A model generated the notes under the pieces. It worked only from the letters and a program-made list of their open reading frames with translations. It was not told the DNA's origin and did not search any database. DNA of 64,000 nucleotides from positions 34,727 to 98,726 of the forward strand of contig MKVR01000004.1 of the NCBI GenBank assembly GCA_001899235.1, in the 5' to 3' direction. Position numbers and translations under genes: made by a program. Shown here piece by piece: positions 18,737 through 27,794 of this stretch. This stretch comes from Nitrosospira sp. 56-18. GTDB taxonomy: Bacteria > Pseudomonadota > Gammaproteobacteria > Burkholderiales > Nitrosomonadaceae. Numbering within the stretch: position 1 is the stretch's first letter; each line of letters starts with the position of its first letter.

Positions 18737-18786
18737 GTAAGACGGCCGGCCTGGAAAGGAAAATCCTCATCGTTTGTTGGTCTAGC

Positions 18787-18925
18787 CAAACCGTATAAAA
18801 CTCATACCGGCGGAAGCCGATATCCAGTGGCGTTTGAAACAGGCTGTTTGCCGGCCTGGGGCTGGGTCTGGAGCTGGTTCCGGGTCGAGCCCGGAATGAC
18901 GAGATTCATGGTATTTTGGAGTCCG
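18787..18925 (-). repeat. Dispersed inverted-repeat element, copy D (reverse orientation)
   Basis: The block matches copy B read in reverse: ATACCGGCGGAAGCCGATAT, GTTTGAAACAGGCTGTTTG, TTCCGGGTCGAGCCCGGAA and ATTCATGGTATTTT occur in the same order. Outer ends are diverged and not clearly bounded. It lies between nadA and the EEP gene. Confidence 0.65.
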
Positions 18926-18928
18926 TTA

Positions 18929-20029
18929 TTATAATGAAACCTCCAGCATCCGCTCCAGCGCAAGTTTCGCCAGCTCCGCTTCCGCTTCCGGAACCCTGAT
19001 GGGGTTCACCACTTTTCCCGCCACAAGATTTTCCAGCGCCCAGGCAAGGTGCTGCGGATCGATACGTGCCATAGTGGAGCACATGCATATCGTCGGCGCC
19101 ATGAACTGGATGATTTTCCCTTCAGGCTTGAATTCTTCGGCGATGCGCCCGACCAGATTCAGCTCCGTTCCCACCAGCCAGCGGGTTCCCGGCTCGGCTT
19201 CACGAATGGTATTGATGATATATTCCGTCGATCCCACGAAATCCGAATTCCTGCACACCTCGAAACTGCATTCCGGATGGGAGATCACCTTGCCCTCGGG
19301 ATGCTGGTTGCGAAAGCGGATGATATGCTGCGGCTGAAACATCTGGTGGACGGAACAGTGCCCCTTCCACAGCAGAATTTTAGCTTTCCTGATTTGCTCA
19401 GGCTCAAGGCCGCCCATCGGTTCATCGAAATCCCAGACAGGCATTTCATCCAGCGGAATGCCCAACTTGTGCCCGCTCCAGCGCCCGAGATGCTGATCCG
19501 GAAAAAACAGCACCTTCTCGCGGCGGGAGAAGGACCATTGCAGGATTTTGACCGCGTTGCTGGAGGTGCAAACGATACCGCCGTGCTCGCCGCAAAAAGC
19601 CTTCAGATCGGCGGCGGAATTGATATAGGTTACCGGGGGAATCGTCTCATCAGGGTCCAGCACCTCCATCAGCTCTCGCCAGGCGCGCTCCACCTTCGAG
19701 AGGTTCGCCATGTCGGCCATGGAGCAACCTGCGGCAAGATCGGGCAGAATCGCGGTCTGCTCCGGCTTGGAGAGAATATCCGCCACTTCGGCCATGAAAT
19801 GCACGCCGCAAAATACCAGGTAGTCCGCGTCCGTTGCCGCTGCAAGGCGCGAAAGCTTCAGCGAATCTCCAGTCAGATCGGCGTGCTTGTATACGTCCGC
19901 GCGCTGGTAATGATGCGCCAGTATCACTGCGCGCCTGCCCAGGGCGGCTTTCGCGGCAACGATGCGTTGCTCGCAATCGTCGTCCTTCAAAGAATCAAAG
20001 TGGTCAAACGCTATCGCTTCTGCTCGCAT
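18929..20029 (-). CDS. nadA: Quinolinate synthase A
   Basis: NadA is the iron-sulfur enzyme that condenses iminoaspartate with dihydroxyacetone phosphate to quinolinate, in NAD synthesis. The 366-residue protein has ILAHHYQRADV, DYLVFCGVHFMAEVADILS, HPECSFEVC and the C-terminal APTICMCSTMARI, which give the conserved cysteines that hold the 4Fe-4S cluster. The size fits the class. No nadB or nadC gene is adjacent; dispersed repeats lie on both sides. Confidence 0.96.
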   Translation of the reverse strand: MRAEAIAFDHFDSLKDDDCEQRIVAAKAALGRRAVILAHHYQRADVYKHADLTGDSLKLSRLAAATDADYLVFCGVHFMAEVADILSKPEQTAILPDLAAGCSMADMANLSKVERAWRELMEVLDPDETIPPVTYINSAADLKAFCGEHGGIVCTSSNAVKILQWSFSRREKVLFFPDQHLGRWSGHKLGIPLDEMPVWDFDEPMGGLEPEQIRKAKILLWKGHCSVHQMFQPQHIIRFRNQHPEGKVISHPECSFEVCRNSDFVGSTEYIINTIREAEPGTRWLVGTELNLVGRIAEEFKPEGKIIQFMAPTICMCSTMARIDPQHLAWALENLVAGKVVNPIRVPEAEAELAKLALERMLEVSL

Positions 20030-20141
20030 GGCCGCTCCATCAAGACAACTGAAACAGTTGAAAACAGGTCAAACAATGAAAACAATGTCAGACAACGTCT
20101 TCCAGGATCGGTTCTCCCCTCCTCTCTTCTTAAGGAAGCCA

Positions 20142-20289
20142 ATTGATCCGGCTGGAAAATACCATGAATACGTCATTCCGGGCCTGACCCGGAATCCAGC
20201 TCCAGATCAGCGAACAGCCTGTTTCGAACGCCCTGGATGCCGGCTTCCGGCTGTATGACGTTTACATATACCATTATCGCCGGACCAAC
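20142..20289 (+). repeat. Dispersed inverted-repeat element, copy B (148 bp)
   Basis: It starts with ATTGATCCGG, ends with GCCGGACCAA, and holds two internal palindromes, TTCCGGGCCTGACCCGGAA and a CTGGATGCCGGCTTCCGGC block, separated by GCCTGTTTCGAACGCC. It fills most of the 312-bp gap between nadA and nudB. Confidence 0.72.
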
Positions 20290-20341
20290 AGAGGAACTCA
20301 GGCAAAGAGACACCGTATGGATTCACCCGCATAAGCCTTAT

Positions 20342-20812
20342 TTATGGCTCCTTGGCTGTATTGCCGCCTTTCTCTCCGGAAAACTTCTGCACAAGAGTCC
20401 TGATCGCTTCCGCGTTGCTGGGAGAAAAAACCTTCTCCGCCGCCGCCCGCCAGGGCAGCCAGGCAAAAGCCAGATGCTCTCGCGCCGCCATCGAGACTGG
20501 AACGGGTTCCGGCACGAGCAGACTGAAAACGTGCTCGGTATTGTGCGTTACTTCGGGCGCATAGCGCCAGCGCCATTCCTCGTAGATTTCGTATCGGGTC
20601 TGCGCGCGCCAGTCGGTCAAAACATAGCGACTGGCATCCAGGCCCGTCTCTTCCGCCACCTCTCGCACCGCCGTTTGCCAAAGCGTTTCGTCCCGGTCCT
20701 GGCTTCCGGTCACCGACTGCCAATAACCGGGATGATCCGCCCTCTCCAGCAGAAGAATCTGCAAATCCGGGGTATGTATGATGACCAGAACGGAAACCGG
20801 AATCTTGACCAT
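20342..20812 (-). CDS. nudB: Dihydroneopterin triphosphate diphosphatase (Nudix)
   Basis: The protein carries the Nudix box in GSQDRDETLWQTAVREVAEETGL, read as G-x5-E-x7-REVxEETG. N-terminal VSVLVII and C-terminal HLAFAWLPWRAA match NudB, which removes pyrophosphate from dihydroneopterin triphosphate in folate synthesis. The ATG at 20812 has a GGAG site close upstream and gives the usual MVKIPVSV start. It follows aspS, as in many betaproteobacteria. Confidence 0.9.
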   Translation of the reverse strand: MVKIPVSVLVIIHTPDLQILLLERADHPGYWQSVTGSQDRDETLWQTAVREVAEETGLDASRYVLTDWRAQTRYEIYEEWRWRYAPEVTHNTEHVFSLLVPEPVPVSMAAREHLAFAWLPWRAAAEKVFSPSNAEAIRTLVQKFSGEKGGNTAKEP

Positions 20813-20886
20813 TTTCTCCGGAAAGCCACATCGCAACTACCGCAATCCCGCGCTACTACAGCCACAACCCTATGGCCGGGCGCCTC

Positions 20887-22668
20887 TCAGCTTTTCAGCC
20901 CTTCCACGTGCCGCAGCTTGATGTGCAGTTCCCGCAACTGCTTCTCGCCCACCGCGCTGGGCGCATGGGTCAGCAGGCACTGGGCGCGCTGCGTCTTGGG
21001 AAAAGCGATCACGTCCCGTATCGATTCGGCGCCGCTCATCATTGCAACCACGCGATCCAGGCCGAAGGCGATGCCGCCATGCGGCGGCGCTCCATACTGC
21101 AGCGCCTCCAGCAAAAACCCGAATTTTTCCTGGGCCTCCTCCGCTCCGATGTTCAAGGCATGAAATACCTTCGACTGGACATCCGACCGGTGGATGCGCA
21201 CCGAACCGCCGCCGATTTCTGAACCATTCAAAACCATGTCATAGGCCTTCGAAAGGGCCTGGTCCGGCTGTGTCTCCAGCAAATCCTCGTGCCCATCGGC
21301 GGGGGAAGTAAATGGATGATGCAACGCTTTCCACCTGTTTTCTTCCTCGTCTCGCTCGAACATGGGAAAATCGACCACCCACAAGGGCCTCCAGCCCGAT
21401 TCAGCCAAACCGCGCTCATGCCCGACTTTGACCCGCAGCGCGCCCAGCGCCTCATTGACGATCCTGGCCTTGTCCGCGCCAAAGAATATCAGGTCTCCGT
21501 CCCTTGCGTTCGTGCGGTCGAGAATGGCCTTTATTGCCGTATCCGAAAGGAATTTCAGTATCGGCGACTGCAGGCCGTCGAGACCTTTGTCCACGGCATT
21601 GACCTTGATATAGGCCAGACCCTTGGCCCCGTATATTCCCACGAAGGCGGTATAGTCATCTATTTCCTTGCGCGACAGGCTGCCCCCCTGGGGAACTCTT
21701 AAAGCCGCAACGCGCCCTCCCGTTCTTTGCGCCGCCTCGCGGAAGACCTTGAACTCGACCTCCTTCATTACATCCGTGAGCTCGGTCAGTTCCAGCGGCA
21801 CGCGCAAATCCGGCTTGTCGGAGCCGTACCGGGACATGGCCTCGGCATAAGTCAGGCGGGGGAATGGCATCGGCAGTTCGATATTCATCGCGCTGTTGAA
21901 TACGCCGCAGATCATCTCTTCCATCAGGCCCATGATGCCGGTTTCGTCCATGAAGGATGTCTCGATATCCACCTGCGTGAATTCGGGCTGGCGGTCTGCG
22001 CGCAAATCTTCATCCCTGAAACACCTGGTAATCTGGTAATAGCGGTCGAAGCCGGCGACCATGAGCAATTGCTTGAATAGTTGCGGCGATTGCGGCAGCG
22101 CGAAAAAATGACCAAAATTGACCCGCGACGGCACGAGATAGTCACGCGCGCCTTCCGGGGTCGACTTGGTGAGCATCGGGGTTTCGACATCGATAAACCC
22201 ATGCTTGTCGAGAAACGTTCGTACCGCCATTGCCACTTTGTAGCGCAGACGCAGGTTTGCCTGCATCTGCGGCCGGCGCAGATCGAGATAACGATGTTCC
22301 AGCCGCACGGATTCGCTCAGGTTTTCATCGTCCATCAAAAACGGAGGGGGTTGCGACGTATTGAGAATTTCGATGGACTGCACCAGAACCTCGATTTCGC
22401 CGCTGACGAGATTGGGATTTACGGTACCCGCAGGGCGGTTTCTCACGACGCCGGCGACCTTGAGCACATACTCGTTACGAATTTTTTCAGCGCTGTGGAA
22501 AGCCGCGGCATTGTCCGGGTCGCATACCACCTGGACCAGCCCTTCGCGGTCGCGCAGATCGATGAAGATGACGCCTCCATGGTCGCGGCGGCGATGCACC
22601 CAGCCGTAAAGGACAACCGGTTGTCCCATGTATCTGGCATCAATGAGGCCACAGTAGTCAGTTCGCAT
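20887..22668 (-). CDS. aspS: Aspartyl-tRNA synthetase
   Basis: A class II synthetase of 593 residues. An N-terminal OB-fold ([22 protein letters not shown] in segments) binds the anticodon; motif 2 [24 protein letters not shown] is seen in pieces; a bacterial GAD insert follows; and motif 3 is [11 protein letters not shown]. It charges tRNA-Asp. Many betaproteobacteria have a non-discriminating form that also charges tRNA-Asn, but that cannot be judged here. It sits in the common order fmdB-DUF502-aspS-nudB on one strand. Confidence 0.97.
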   Translation of the reverse strand: MRTDYCGLIDARYMGQPVVLYGWVHRRRDHGGVIFIDLRDREGLVQVVCDPDNAAAFHSAEKIRNEYVLKVAGVVRNRPAGTVNPNLVSGEIEVLVQSIEILNTSQPPPFLMDDENLSESVRLEHRYLDLRRPQMQANLRLRYKVAMAVRTFLDKHGFIDVETPMLTKSTPEGARDYLVPSRVNFGHFFALPQSPQLFKQLLMVAGFDRYYQITRCFRDEDLRADRQPEFTQVDIETSFMDETGIMGLMEEMICGVFNSAMNIELPMPFPRLTYAEAMSRYGSDKPDLRVPLELTELTDVMKEVEFKVFREAAQRTGGRVAALRVPQGGSLSRKEIDDYTAFVGIYGAKGLAYIKVNAVDKGLDGLQSPILKFLSDTAIKAILDRTNARDGDLIFFGADKARIVNEALGALRVKVGHERGLAESGWRPLWVVDFPMFERDEEENRWKALHHPFTSPADGHEDLLETQPDQALSKAYDMVLNGSEIGGGSVRIHRSDVQSKVFHALNIGAEEAQEKFGFLLEALQYGAPPHGGIAFGLDRVVAMMSGAESIRDVIAFPKTQRAQCLLTHAPSAVGEKQLRELHIKLRHVEGLKS

Positions 22669-22698
22669 GACGTCTCGGAAAAATCGGGGAAATGGGGA

Positions 22699-23370
22699 TC
22701 AGGGATTGTCGCCTGGCGTGAAGCTGGCGGTGCCGCGGGTATTCAGCAATGCTGCCTGTTGCGGATCGGCCGGCCTTTTCCCGTTGGCCGGCGTGACAAC
22801 ACCCATGGAAATAATATATTTGAGCGCCGCATCCACGCTCATGTCGAGCTCGATCACGTCGCTTTTCGGCATCATGAGAAAAAAACCGGAAGTGGGATTG
22901 GGAGTGGTCGGAACATAGACGCTGATATATTCCCCCTTGAGATGGTTTACGACATCGCCGCCCGGATATCCTGTCATGAAGGCGATGGTCCATGAGCCCT
23001 GACGCGGATACTGCACCAGCAGGGCCTTGCGGAACGCCTCTCCCTGGCTGGAAAACAGCGTATCGCTGACCTGCTTGACCCCATAATAAATCGATTTGAC
23101 CACCGGGATGCGCCATAGCACCCCCTCCCAGAACAATACCAGCCTCTGGCCGATGATATTCGTCGTCAGCAACCCGGTCAGAAAGACCACCAGCAGCGTG
23201 AGCACGGTACCCATGCCGGGGATATACACCCCGACCAGCGCCTCCGGACGGAGACTGGCCGGCAGGAGCAGCAGCGACTGGTCCATCGTGCCAATCAAAA
23301 ATTTCAACGCCCAGGCAGTGATGCCAAGAGGCACCCAGATCAAAAGCCCGGTGATGAAATAACGTTTCAT
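22699..23370 (-). CDS. DUF502 family membrane protein
   Basis: The protein has two N-terminal hydrophobic segments (YFITGLLIWVPLGITAWAL and LTLLVVFLTGLLTTNIIG) and then the family blocks PVVKSIYYGVKQVSDTLFS, VQYPRQGSWTIAFMTG and VPTTPNPTSGFFLMMP. The function is unknown. It lies in the conserved unit between the FmdB-type zinc-ribbon gene and aspS. The ATG at 23370 gives the family N-terminus MKRYFITG; the open frame upstream would overlap the preceding gene. Confidence 0.88.
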   Translation of the reverse strand: MKRYFITGLLIWVPLGITAWALKFLIGTMDQSLLLLPASLRPEALVGVYIPGMGTVLTLLVVFLTGLLTTNIIGQRLVLFWEGVLWRIPVVKSIYYGVKQVSDTLFSSQGEAFRKALLVQYPRQGSWTIAFMTGYPGGDVVNHLKGEYISVYVPTTPNPTSGFFLMMPKSDVIELDMSVDAALKYIISMGVVTPANGKRPADPQQAALLNTRGTASFTPGDNP

Positions 23371-23392
23371 ATCAATAAGTAAACGATATATT

Positions 23393-23689
23393 TCAATCAG
23401 CGGCGCAAGCTGAACAGGGAGCATCAGTGCCGGATGGCGCAGCAGGTGCGGCATCGGTCTTCTTTTCCCCTGCCGCTTCGGTTTCCGTCTTGGGTTTCGG
23501 CTGGGAACCGTTCTTGAAATCGGTGGCGTACCAGCCGCTGCCCTTCAATTGAAAACCCGCGGCAGAAATAAGCTTGACAAAAGCATTGCTGCCGCATGCG
23601 GGACATGCCGCGACGGGCGCATCATTTACTTTTTGCAAATATTCCTTTTCAAGGCCACAAGAACCACAACGATACTCATAAATCGGCAT
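23393..23689 (-). CDS. FmdB-family zinc-ribbon regulatory protein
   Basis: A small protein with the family N-terminus MPIYEYRCGSCG, followed by ACPACGS, which supplies four cysteines for a zinc ribbon, and a low-complexity Lys/Ala/Pro tail. The ATG at 23689 has an excellent GGAGG site. Members are called putative regulators; the role is unknown. It is the first gene of the DUF502-aspS-nudB unit. Confidence 0.9.
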   Translation of the reverse strand: MPIYEYRCGSCGLEKEYLQKVNDAPVAACPACGSNAFVKLISAAGFQLKGSGWYATDFKNGSQPKPKTETEAAGEKKTDAAPAAPSGTDAPCSACAAD

Positions 23690-23723
23690 GCAAACCTCCA
23701 GCAATGCAAAATCGCAATAAGAA

Positions 23724-23729
23724 ATTATA
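23724..23729 (-). promoter_or_regulatory. Candidate -10 box of the fmdB-aspS operon
   Basis: TATAAT on the minus strand, 34 bases before the fmdB-type start; a TTGTGG lies 19 bp further upstream as a weak -35. Confidence 0.45.
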
Positions 23730-23957
23730 CCTCAGCCACTTGGCCTGCCCACAAATTAACCGGTACATTTGGGCGAACCGGGAAAATACAAGATTGCCCC
23801 GGCCGATACCCTTGTACCGATTACCCCATTTTTGCAAATGAAAAACGTCGAGGATGGACACGTCCTTTGACGGCCTTGTTACCGTCCAGGCGAACCATCC
23901 CGCAAAGCCACCGTCTTGCCAGCGGAGACTTGTTCAGGGCTTCCTTTCAGGGCTTCC

Positions 23958-24152
23958 TTAGTGCGCGTCTATGATGAAATCATCCCGGTTCAGGGAGTGA
24001 TAAGGCTTTTCCTCGCAGAAGCGCGTAAACGCCCGGTCTTTCGCCTCATCCTCTGAAGCCGCTTCTATCTCATAGTCAGCCAGCACGCCGCTGTAATCAG
24101 GCCTGTCATTAACGCTTGGCTCGACATGGGTAATCAGAACCTTGTAAATCAT
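23958..24152 (-). CDS. Small hypothetical protein (64 residues)
   Basis: The frame is open to 24293, but the ATG at 24152 has a GGGGGT stretch 6-7 bases before it and gives a compact, acidic protein: MIYKVLITHVEP, then SGVLADYEIEAASEDEAKDRAF and a C-terminus DDFIIDAH. No known domain is recognised. The Ala/Glu/Asp-rich helix suggests a folded cytoplasmic protein. It lies alone between the fmdB operon and repeat copy C. Confidence 0.5.
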   Translation of the reverse strand: MIYKVLITHVEPSVNDRPDYSGVLADYEIEAASEDEAKDRAFTRFCEEKPYHSLNRDDFIIDAH

Positions 24153-24301
24153 GCGCACCCCCAATAAATTAACCGAAGCTTCGCCACCCTTGCATGAAAT
24201 GATCTCTTCGGACGCCTGGTCCAATCCAACAATAGCACACCATGCCACCGAAAAACTCTTTCCGTGGCTGCGGTATTCGAAAGCTTGAGTCATATGGGAC
24301 T

Positions 24302-24412
24302 ATTGATCCGGTGAGCAAACAGTATAAACGTCATACCGGCAGAAGCCGGTATCCAGTGGCGTTCGAAACGTCGTATTTACCGGCCCGGATAGTATTTTTT
24401 GGCCAGATCAAT
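24302..24412 (+). repeat. Dispersed inverted-repeat element, copy C (111 bp, one half shortened)
   Basis: It begins with ATTGATCCGG, ends with CCAGATCAAT, and contains CATACCGGCAGAAGCCGGTAT and GGCGTTCGAAAC, in the order seen in reverse in copy B. The second internal palindrome is missing. The region 24413-24682 after it holds no recognisable gene. Confidence 0.68.
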
Positions 24413-24682
24413 AATGGCCGGCCGGCCATTACGCAACTTTTCTGGGGGCCGGAAGGCACCGTTCCCACGTTTGGCAGCGGTGTGGTGTGATTGGCGGGTT
24501 TGCCGGTCTTCAACACCGCCTCAAAGAACGGCGTTATTCGAGCTGGAGCCGGGTGGCATCCTGGGTTTACACGGATCTTTCTCCCCTCGCCGGAGGAGTA
24601 TCAGCGTTTCTGCTTTTTATGATATCCGGGGATCTGTTTGAAAGTCTGCTCAACCCTTTTCAATATGTCCGCCACTTCTGGC

Positions 24683-25735
24683 TCAGGGGACCGCTTGCTG
24701 CCAGCGAGACGATAAAGAGCCGAAATCGTAACCAGATCCTGTCAGCTTGAGCCCTCGATCGGCCATCATCAGGCCCATGGCAATAACCAGGATGGCTGAA
24801 GCAATGACCAGCTGATGCATGACGGAATGGGATACATTGCTGGCAACAAGGCCGAAGCTCAAGAGCGGCAATAGCGTACCCAGGCCAAAGAAGAACAGCA
24901 TGGTCGCCCCCTCCAGCGGGCTGCCGGTGCCCGCCGCCATGATGTACATCGCCTGCAAGGGACCGCAGCCGAGCATCAAACCATTCAGCAAGCCGATCTC
25001 GAGCGGACTGCGTTCACCCCTTAGTTTATTGGATACGCCCTTGGTGACGAAATGAGGCAGACGCAAGGTGAAATGGCGCAATGCCGGAAAGATGTTGAGC
25101 ATTTTCAATCCGTAGATTATTACGAAGAGACTGGCGGCAAGATTGATTACCCCTCGCAGAAAGGGAGTGAAGGTCATGGCGGAGCCCACCAGGCCTAAAG
25201 TGCCCCCTATCATCGTATATGAAGCTGTCTTGCCGACGGCATACATCAGATGGCGCGCAGCCGCCGTCGCACGCGATTGCGGACCGCCTGCTGTTGCATA
25301 GCCCACCACAAAGCCGCCGCACATTCCGATGCAATGAAATCCGGTAAAGAAGCCTATGGAAAACAGCATGGCATGGCCGAGATTGGGGTTCATCTCTCCC
25401 ACCAGCCCCGGTATCATGCTTTTCCCCCAGAAGGTGACTCCGCCCACCACCAGCAGGAAGAACAAAAAAATCAGGCTGTTTCGCAGATGCTGGCTGGGAG
25501 GTTTGAGGATACTTTCAAACTCATAACCTTTTTCTTCGATAGCCCGGCGAATTCCGTTATCGCCAATCAGCCCGGCGTCAAATTCCACGTCTACGGTCTG
25601 CTTGACGTAATCCGCTTTGACATTCCGGACTCCGGCCAGATGCCCCACCGCGTTTTCGATGGTCTCCTCGCAACCGGTACAGTGCATGCCTTTGATTTTC
25701 AGATGAGCCGACCTGGTAGCCATTTTTGCACCCAT
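24683..25735 (-). CDS. HMA domain fused to a TauE/DsbD_2-type membrane protein
   Basis: Residues 8-70 form a heavy-metal-associated domain with the metal motif GMHCTGCEE. The remainder is a six-segment membrane domain of the cytochrome-biogenesis/sulfite-exporter type with IGMCGGFVVGYA and GLMLGCGPLQAMYIMA, each carrying a conserved Cys. Such fusions occur beside cytochrome oxidase or copper-export genes and are thought to move or deliver copper. No oxidase gene is close here. Met1 (25735) or Met5 (25723) may be the start. A near-perfect FNR-type site lies about 100 bp upstream. Confidence 0.85.
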   Translation of the reverse strand: MGAKMATRSAHLKIKGMHCTGCEETIENAVGHLAGVRNVKADYVKQTVDVEFDAGLIGDNGIRRAIEEKGYEFESILKPPSQHLRNSLIFLFFLLVVGGVTFWGKSMIPGLVGEMNPNLGHAMLFSIGFFTGFHCIGMCGGFVVGYATAGGPQSRATAAARHLMYAVGKTASYTMIGGTLGLVGSAMTFTPFLRGVINLAASLFVIIYGLKMLNIFPALRHFTLRLPHFVTKGVSNKLRGERSPLEIGLLNGLMLGCGPLQAMYIMAAGTGSPLEGATMLFFFGLGTLLPLLSFGLVASNVSHSVMHQLVIASAILVIAMGLMMADRGLKLTGSGYDFGSLSSRWQQAVP

Positions 25736-25833
25736 GGACGTTTTGTTACAGATTCACATCCCTAACCATCCCTAACTTCTGCTCGCACAAGGAAACGAAA
25801 ACGCCTCAGATGGATATAACCATATACATATTA

Positions 25834-25847
25834 TGGATATAGATCAA
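25834..25847. promoter_or_regulatory. Candidate FNR/CRP-family site
   Basis: TGGATATAGATCAA matches the FNR consensus TTGAT-N4-ATCAA at 9 of 10 positions. It lies in the 476-bp gap between the divergent HMA-TauE gene and the AhpD-like gene, nearer the former. Confidence 0.4.
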
Positions 25848-26017
25848 TGTGGCATATTGCCGCATGCGACAGATTGCCGCAGCGGCAAGCCACATAGTGT
25901 ATGGAAACCGAAAAGAGCCATGGAGTCGAACTTGAGCCGGAATATGGGATATTCAAAACGAGCCGTCACTGACAGAACAACGTCATGAAAATCATGTTCA
26001 AGCCTTGAGGCCTGTAA

Positions 26018-26161
26018 CTATACTATAGTAGTCAAAGGCTGACTCGAGTTGAATGGCGGATCGCCGACCCCGGCGGCGACCTGCGTCCGGGTTCGATCCG
26101 CTTCCGAAATTGGCTCAGCCAGGGTTCGCCGGCGCGTCAGCCGGCCGATTCCTACGACTGA
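26018..26161 (+). pseudogene. Possible C-terminal gene remnant
   Basis: From about 26044 the base composition becomes GC-rich and one frame reads VEWRIADPGGDLRPGSIRFR and onward to a stop at 26159-26161. It has no start codon or ribosome site. The text looks protein-like but I do not recognise the family. It could be the cut-off end of a lost gene that came with the two GC-rich genes downstream. Confidence 0.25.
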
Positions 26162-26211
26162 TCGACATCCGATCATCTTCTTAACCATGTCATCACCATG
26201 GAGGATTTCTC

Positions 26212-26691
26212 ATGACCCAGCGCATCGACTACCAGAAGCAATCTCCCGAGTTGTTCAGGAAATTCATCGAGTTCAGCATGGCCCTGAGGCATTCCTCGAT
26301 CGAGGAGTCGATTCATGATCTCGTGAATATCCGGGCATCGCAGATCAACGGCTGTGCGTTCTGCGTGGACATGCACGTCAAGGAAGCGACGATCCATGGC
26401 GAACGGCCGCTCCGCCTGCACCACATCGTTGTCTGGCGCGAGTCCCCGCTGTTCAGCGCGCGCGAGCGCGCCGCATTGACATGGACTGAAATCCTGACCC
26501 GTCTCCCCGCCGAAGGTGTGCCGGATGACGTATATGAACGCGTTCGCGCGCAACTGTCCGAGAGGGAATTGTCGGACCTGACTTTCCTGGTAATGGCGAT
26601 CAACGGGTGGAATCGTGCCAGCGTGGGCTTCCGCGCCCCACCCGGTGCAGCCGACAAGGCATACGGCCTGGATAAATCCGGCCTGTCCTGA
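26212..26691 (+). CDS. AhpD-like / carboxymuconolactone decarboxylase-family protein
   Basis: The 159-residue protein shows the AhpD-type active site NGCAFCVDMHVKEA (CxxC followed by His), which suggests a peroxidase or disulfide-reductase helper. The N-terminus MTQRIDYQKQSPELFRKF and the WNRASVGFR tail fit the family. The start has a GGAGG site 7 bases upstream. Composition is more GC-rich than the surroundings. The downstream cupin gene follows after 97 bp. Confidence 0.88.
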   Translation: MTQRIDYQKQSPELFRKFIEFSMALRHSSIEESIHDLVNIRASQINGCAFCVDMHVKEATIHGERPLRLHHIVVWRESPLFSARERAALTWTEILTRLPAEGVPDDVYERVRAQLSERELSDLTFLVMAINGWNRASVGFRAPPGAADKAYGLDKSGLS

Positions 26692-26788
26692 TCATGCATC
26701 GACGCAGCCACGTAAAGGTGTGTCGATTCACCGAATTCACCGGCGATCTGGGGGTCGCCCAGACCCGATAATGAGGAGAAATAAAGCC

Positions 26789-27196
26789 ATGACTATTTTC
26801 AGAACTATCAGAACTCTTACTGTGCTGCTGCTGTTGGCAGCCAGTACCGCCGGGGCCCAGGAGGCGCCGTCCGCAAGCGTGACATCGCTGATGACCAAGG
26901 CGCTCGCCGATTATCCCGGCAAGGAAGTCCTGATGATCACCGTCGACTATCCGCCGGGCGCCGTCGACCCCGTGCATCGCCACAATGCGCATGCTTTCGT
27001 CTACGTGCTGGAGGGTTCGATCGTGATGGGGGTGAAGGGCGGAAAGGAGATAACGCTGACGCCCGGCCAGACCTTCTACGAAGGCCCGAACGACGTGCAT
27101 ACGATCGGGCGCAACGCCAGCCTCACCAAGCCCGCCAGGTTCCTGGTCTTTTTGTTGAAGGACAGAGAGAAGCCCGTCCTTACGCCGGTCCCCTGA
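26789..27196 (+). CDS. Exported cupin-domain protein
   Basis: A signal peptide (MTIFRTIRTLTVLLLLAAS ending near AGA) leads into one small beta-barrel cupin with the metal motif PVHRHNAHAFVYVLEG and the second motif GQTFYEGPNDVH. A GAGGAGA ribosome site decides this start. It probably binds a metal in the periplasm; the ligand is unknown. It is likely to be co-transcribed with the AhpD-like gene, and the pair may answer oxidative stress. Confidence 0.85.
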   Translation: MTIFRTIRTLTVLLLLAASTAGAQEAPSASVTSLMTKALADYPGKEVLMITVDYPPGAVDPVHRHNAHAFVYVLEGSIVMGVKGGKEITLTPGQTFYEGPNDVHTIGRNASLTKPARFLVFLLKDREKPVLTPVP

Positions 27197-27374
27197 TCCC
27201 CGCACAGCCTCAGGCACGATCAGCCCTGCTCCTCTCGAGGCGAGGGGAGCGGGAACAGCCTTGATCCCTACAGGGCAGGAGAGGCAGGAATTAAGAATAG
27301 GTGGAATAAACGGCAGGAAAACCGGCAAGCAGCGTGCCTATGATCTTCTTCGATCCCGCTTTTTCCTTTCTTCC

Positions 27375-27794
27375 TCACTTCGCCTCTTCTTTTTCCCTTA
27401 AATGCCTTGAAGCTCGCTCCACTGCCTCCACCGCTTCCTGGGTATGTCCTTCCCTGGCTTCTTCAATGGCTTTATCCATTTCCTCGAAAATTTCTTCGTC
27501 GCGCTCCGCCTTCTGGTGTTCTCCGTAGATAGGTTTGTGAAGATGGGTATAAGGATGCTCTTCGTTATCGTCAATAAGCTCTTTCCGGGCTTCTTCAGTA
27601 TGACTGATCACGCCTTTCGCGTCGCCTGCCTTCCCGCTCTTTAAAGCCTTTTCCAAATGTTCTTCGACCTTTTTTCCATGGTCTTCCTGTGCATGGACCA
27701 CACCGCAAATTGCAGCAAAGGCAACGAGAAGGATTGCCTTGCCGTAAAGATGGGCAGACATTTTCATGTATTTCATCGGTCTCAGTTTGAACAT
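27375..27794 (-). CDS. SmbP-like periplasmic small metal-binding protein
   Basis: The 139-residue protein has an N-terminal signal peptide ending near GVVHAQ, and a mature part of about 105 residues that is almost all charged helix with scattered histidines (EEHLEKALKS, GVISHTEEARKE, HPYTHLHK, GEHQKAERD, REGHTQEAVEAVE, SRHLREK). This pattern of short, His-bearing, alanine-rich helical repeats resembles SmbP of Nitrosomonas europaea, a periplasmic copper-binding protein. The number of repeats is lower and more irregular. Start choice between Met1 and Met12 is open. Confidence 0.65.
   Translation of the reverse strand: MFKLRPMKYMKMSAHLYGKAILLVAFAAICGVVHAQEDHGKKVEEHLEKALKSGKAGDAKGVISHTEEARKELIDDNEEHPYTHLHKPIYGEHQKAERDEEIFEEMDKAIEEAREGHTQEAVEAVERASRHLREKEEAK

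Noticed and set aside
19049-20146. 365-codon plus-strand frame opposite nadA
   Set aside because: NadA cysteine motifs on the minus strand are unambiguous; the opposite frame has no start site or domain.
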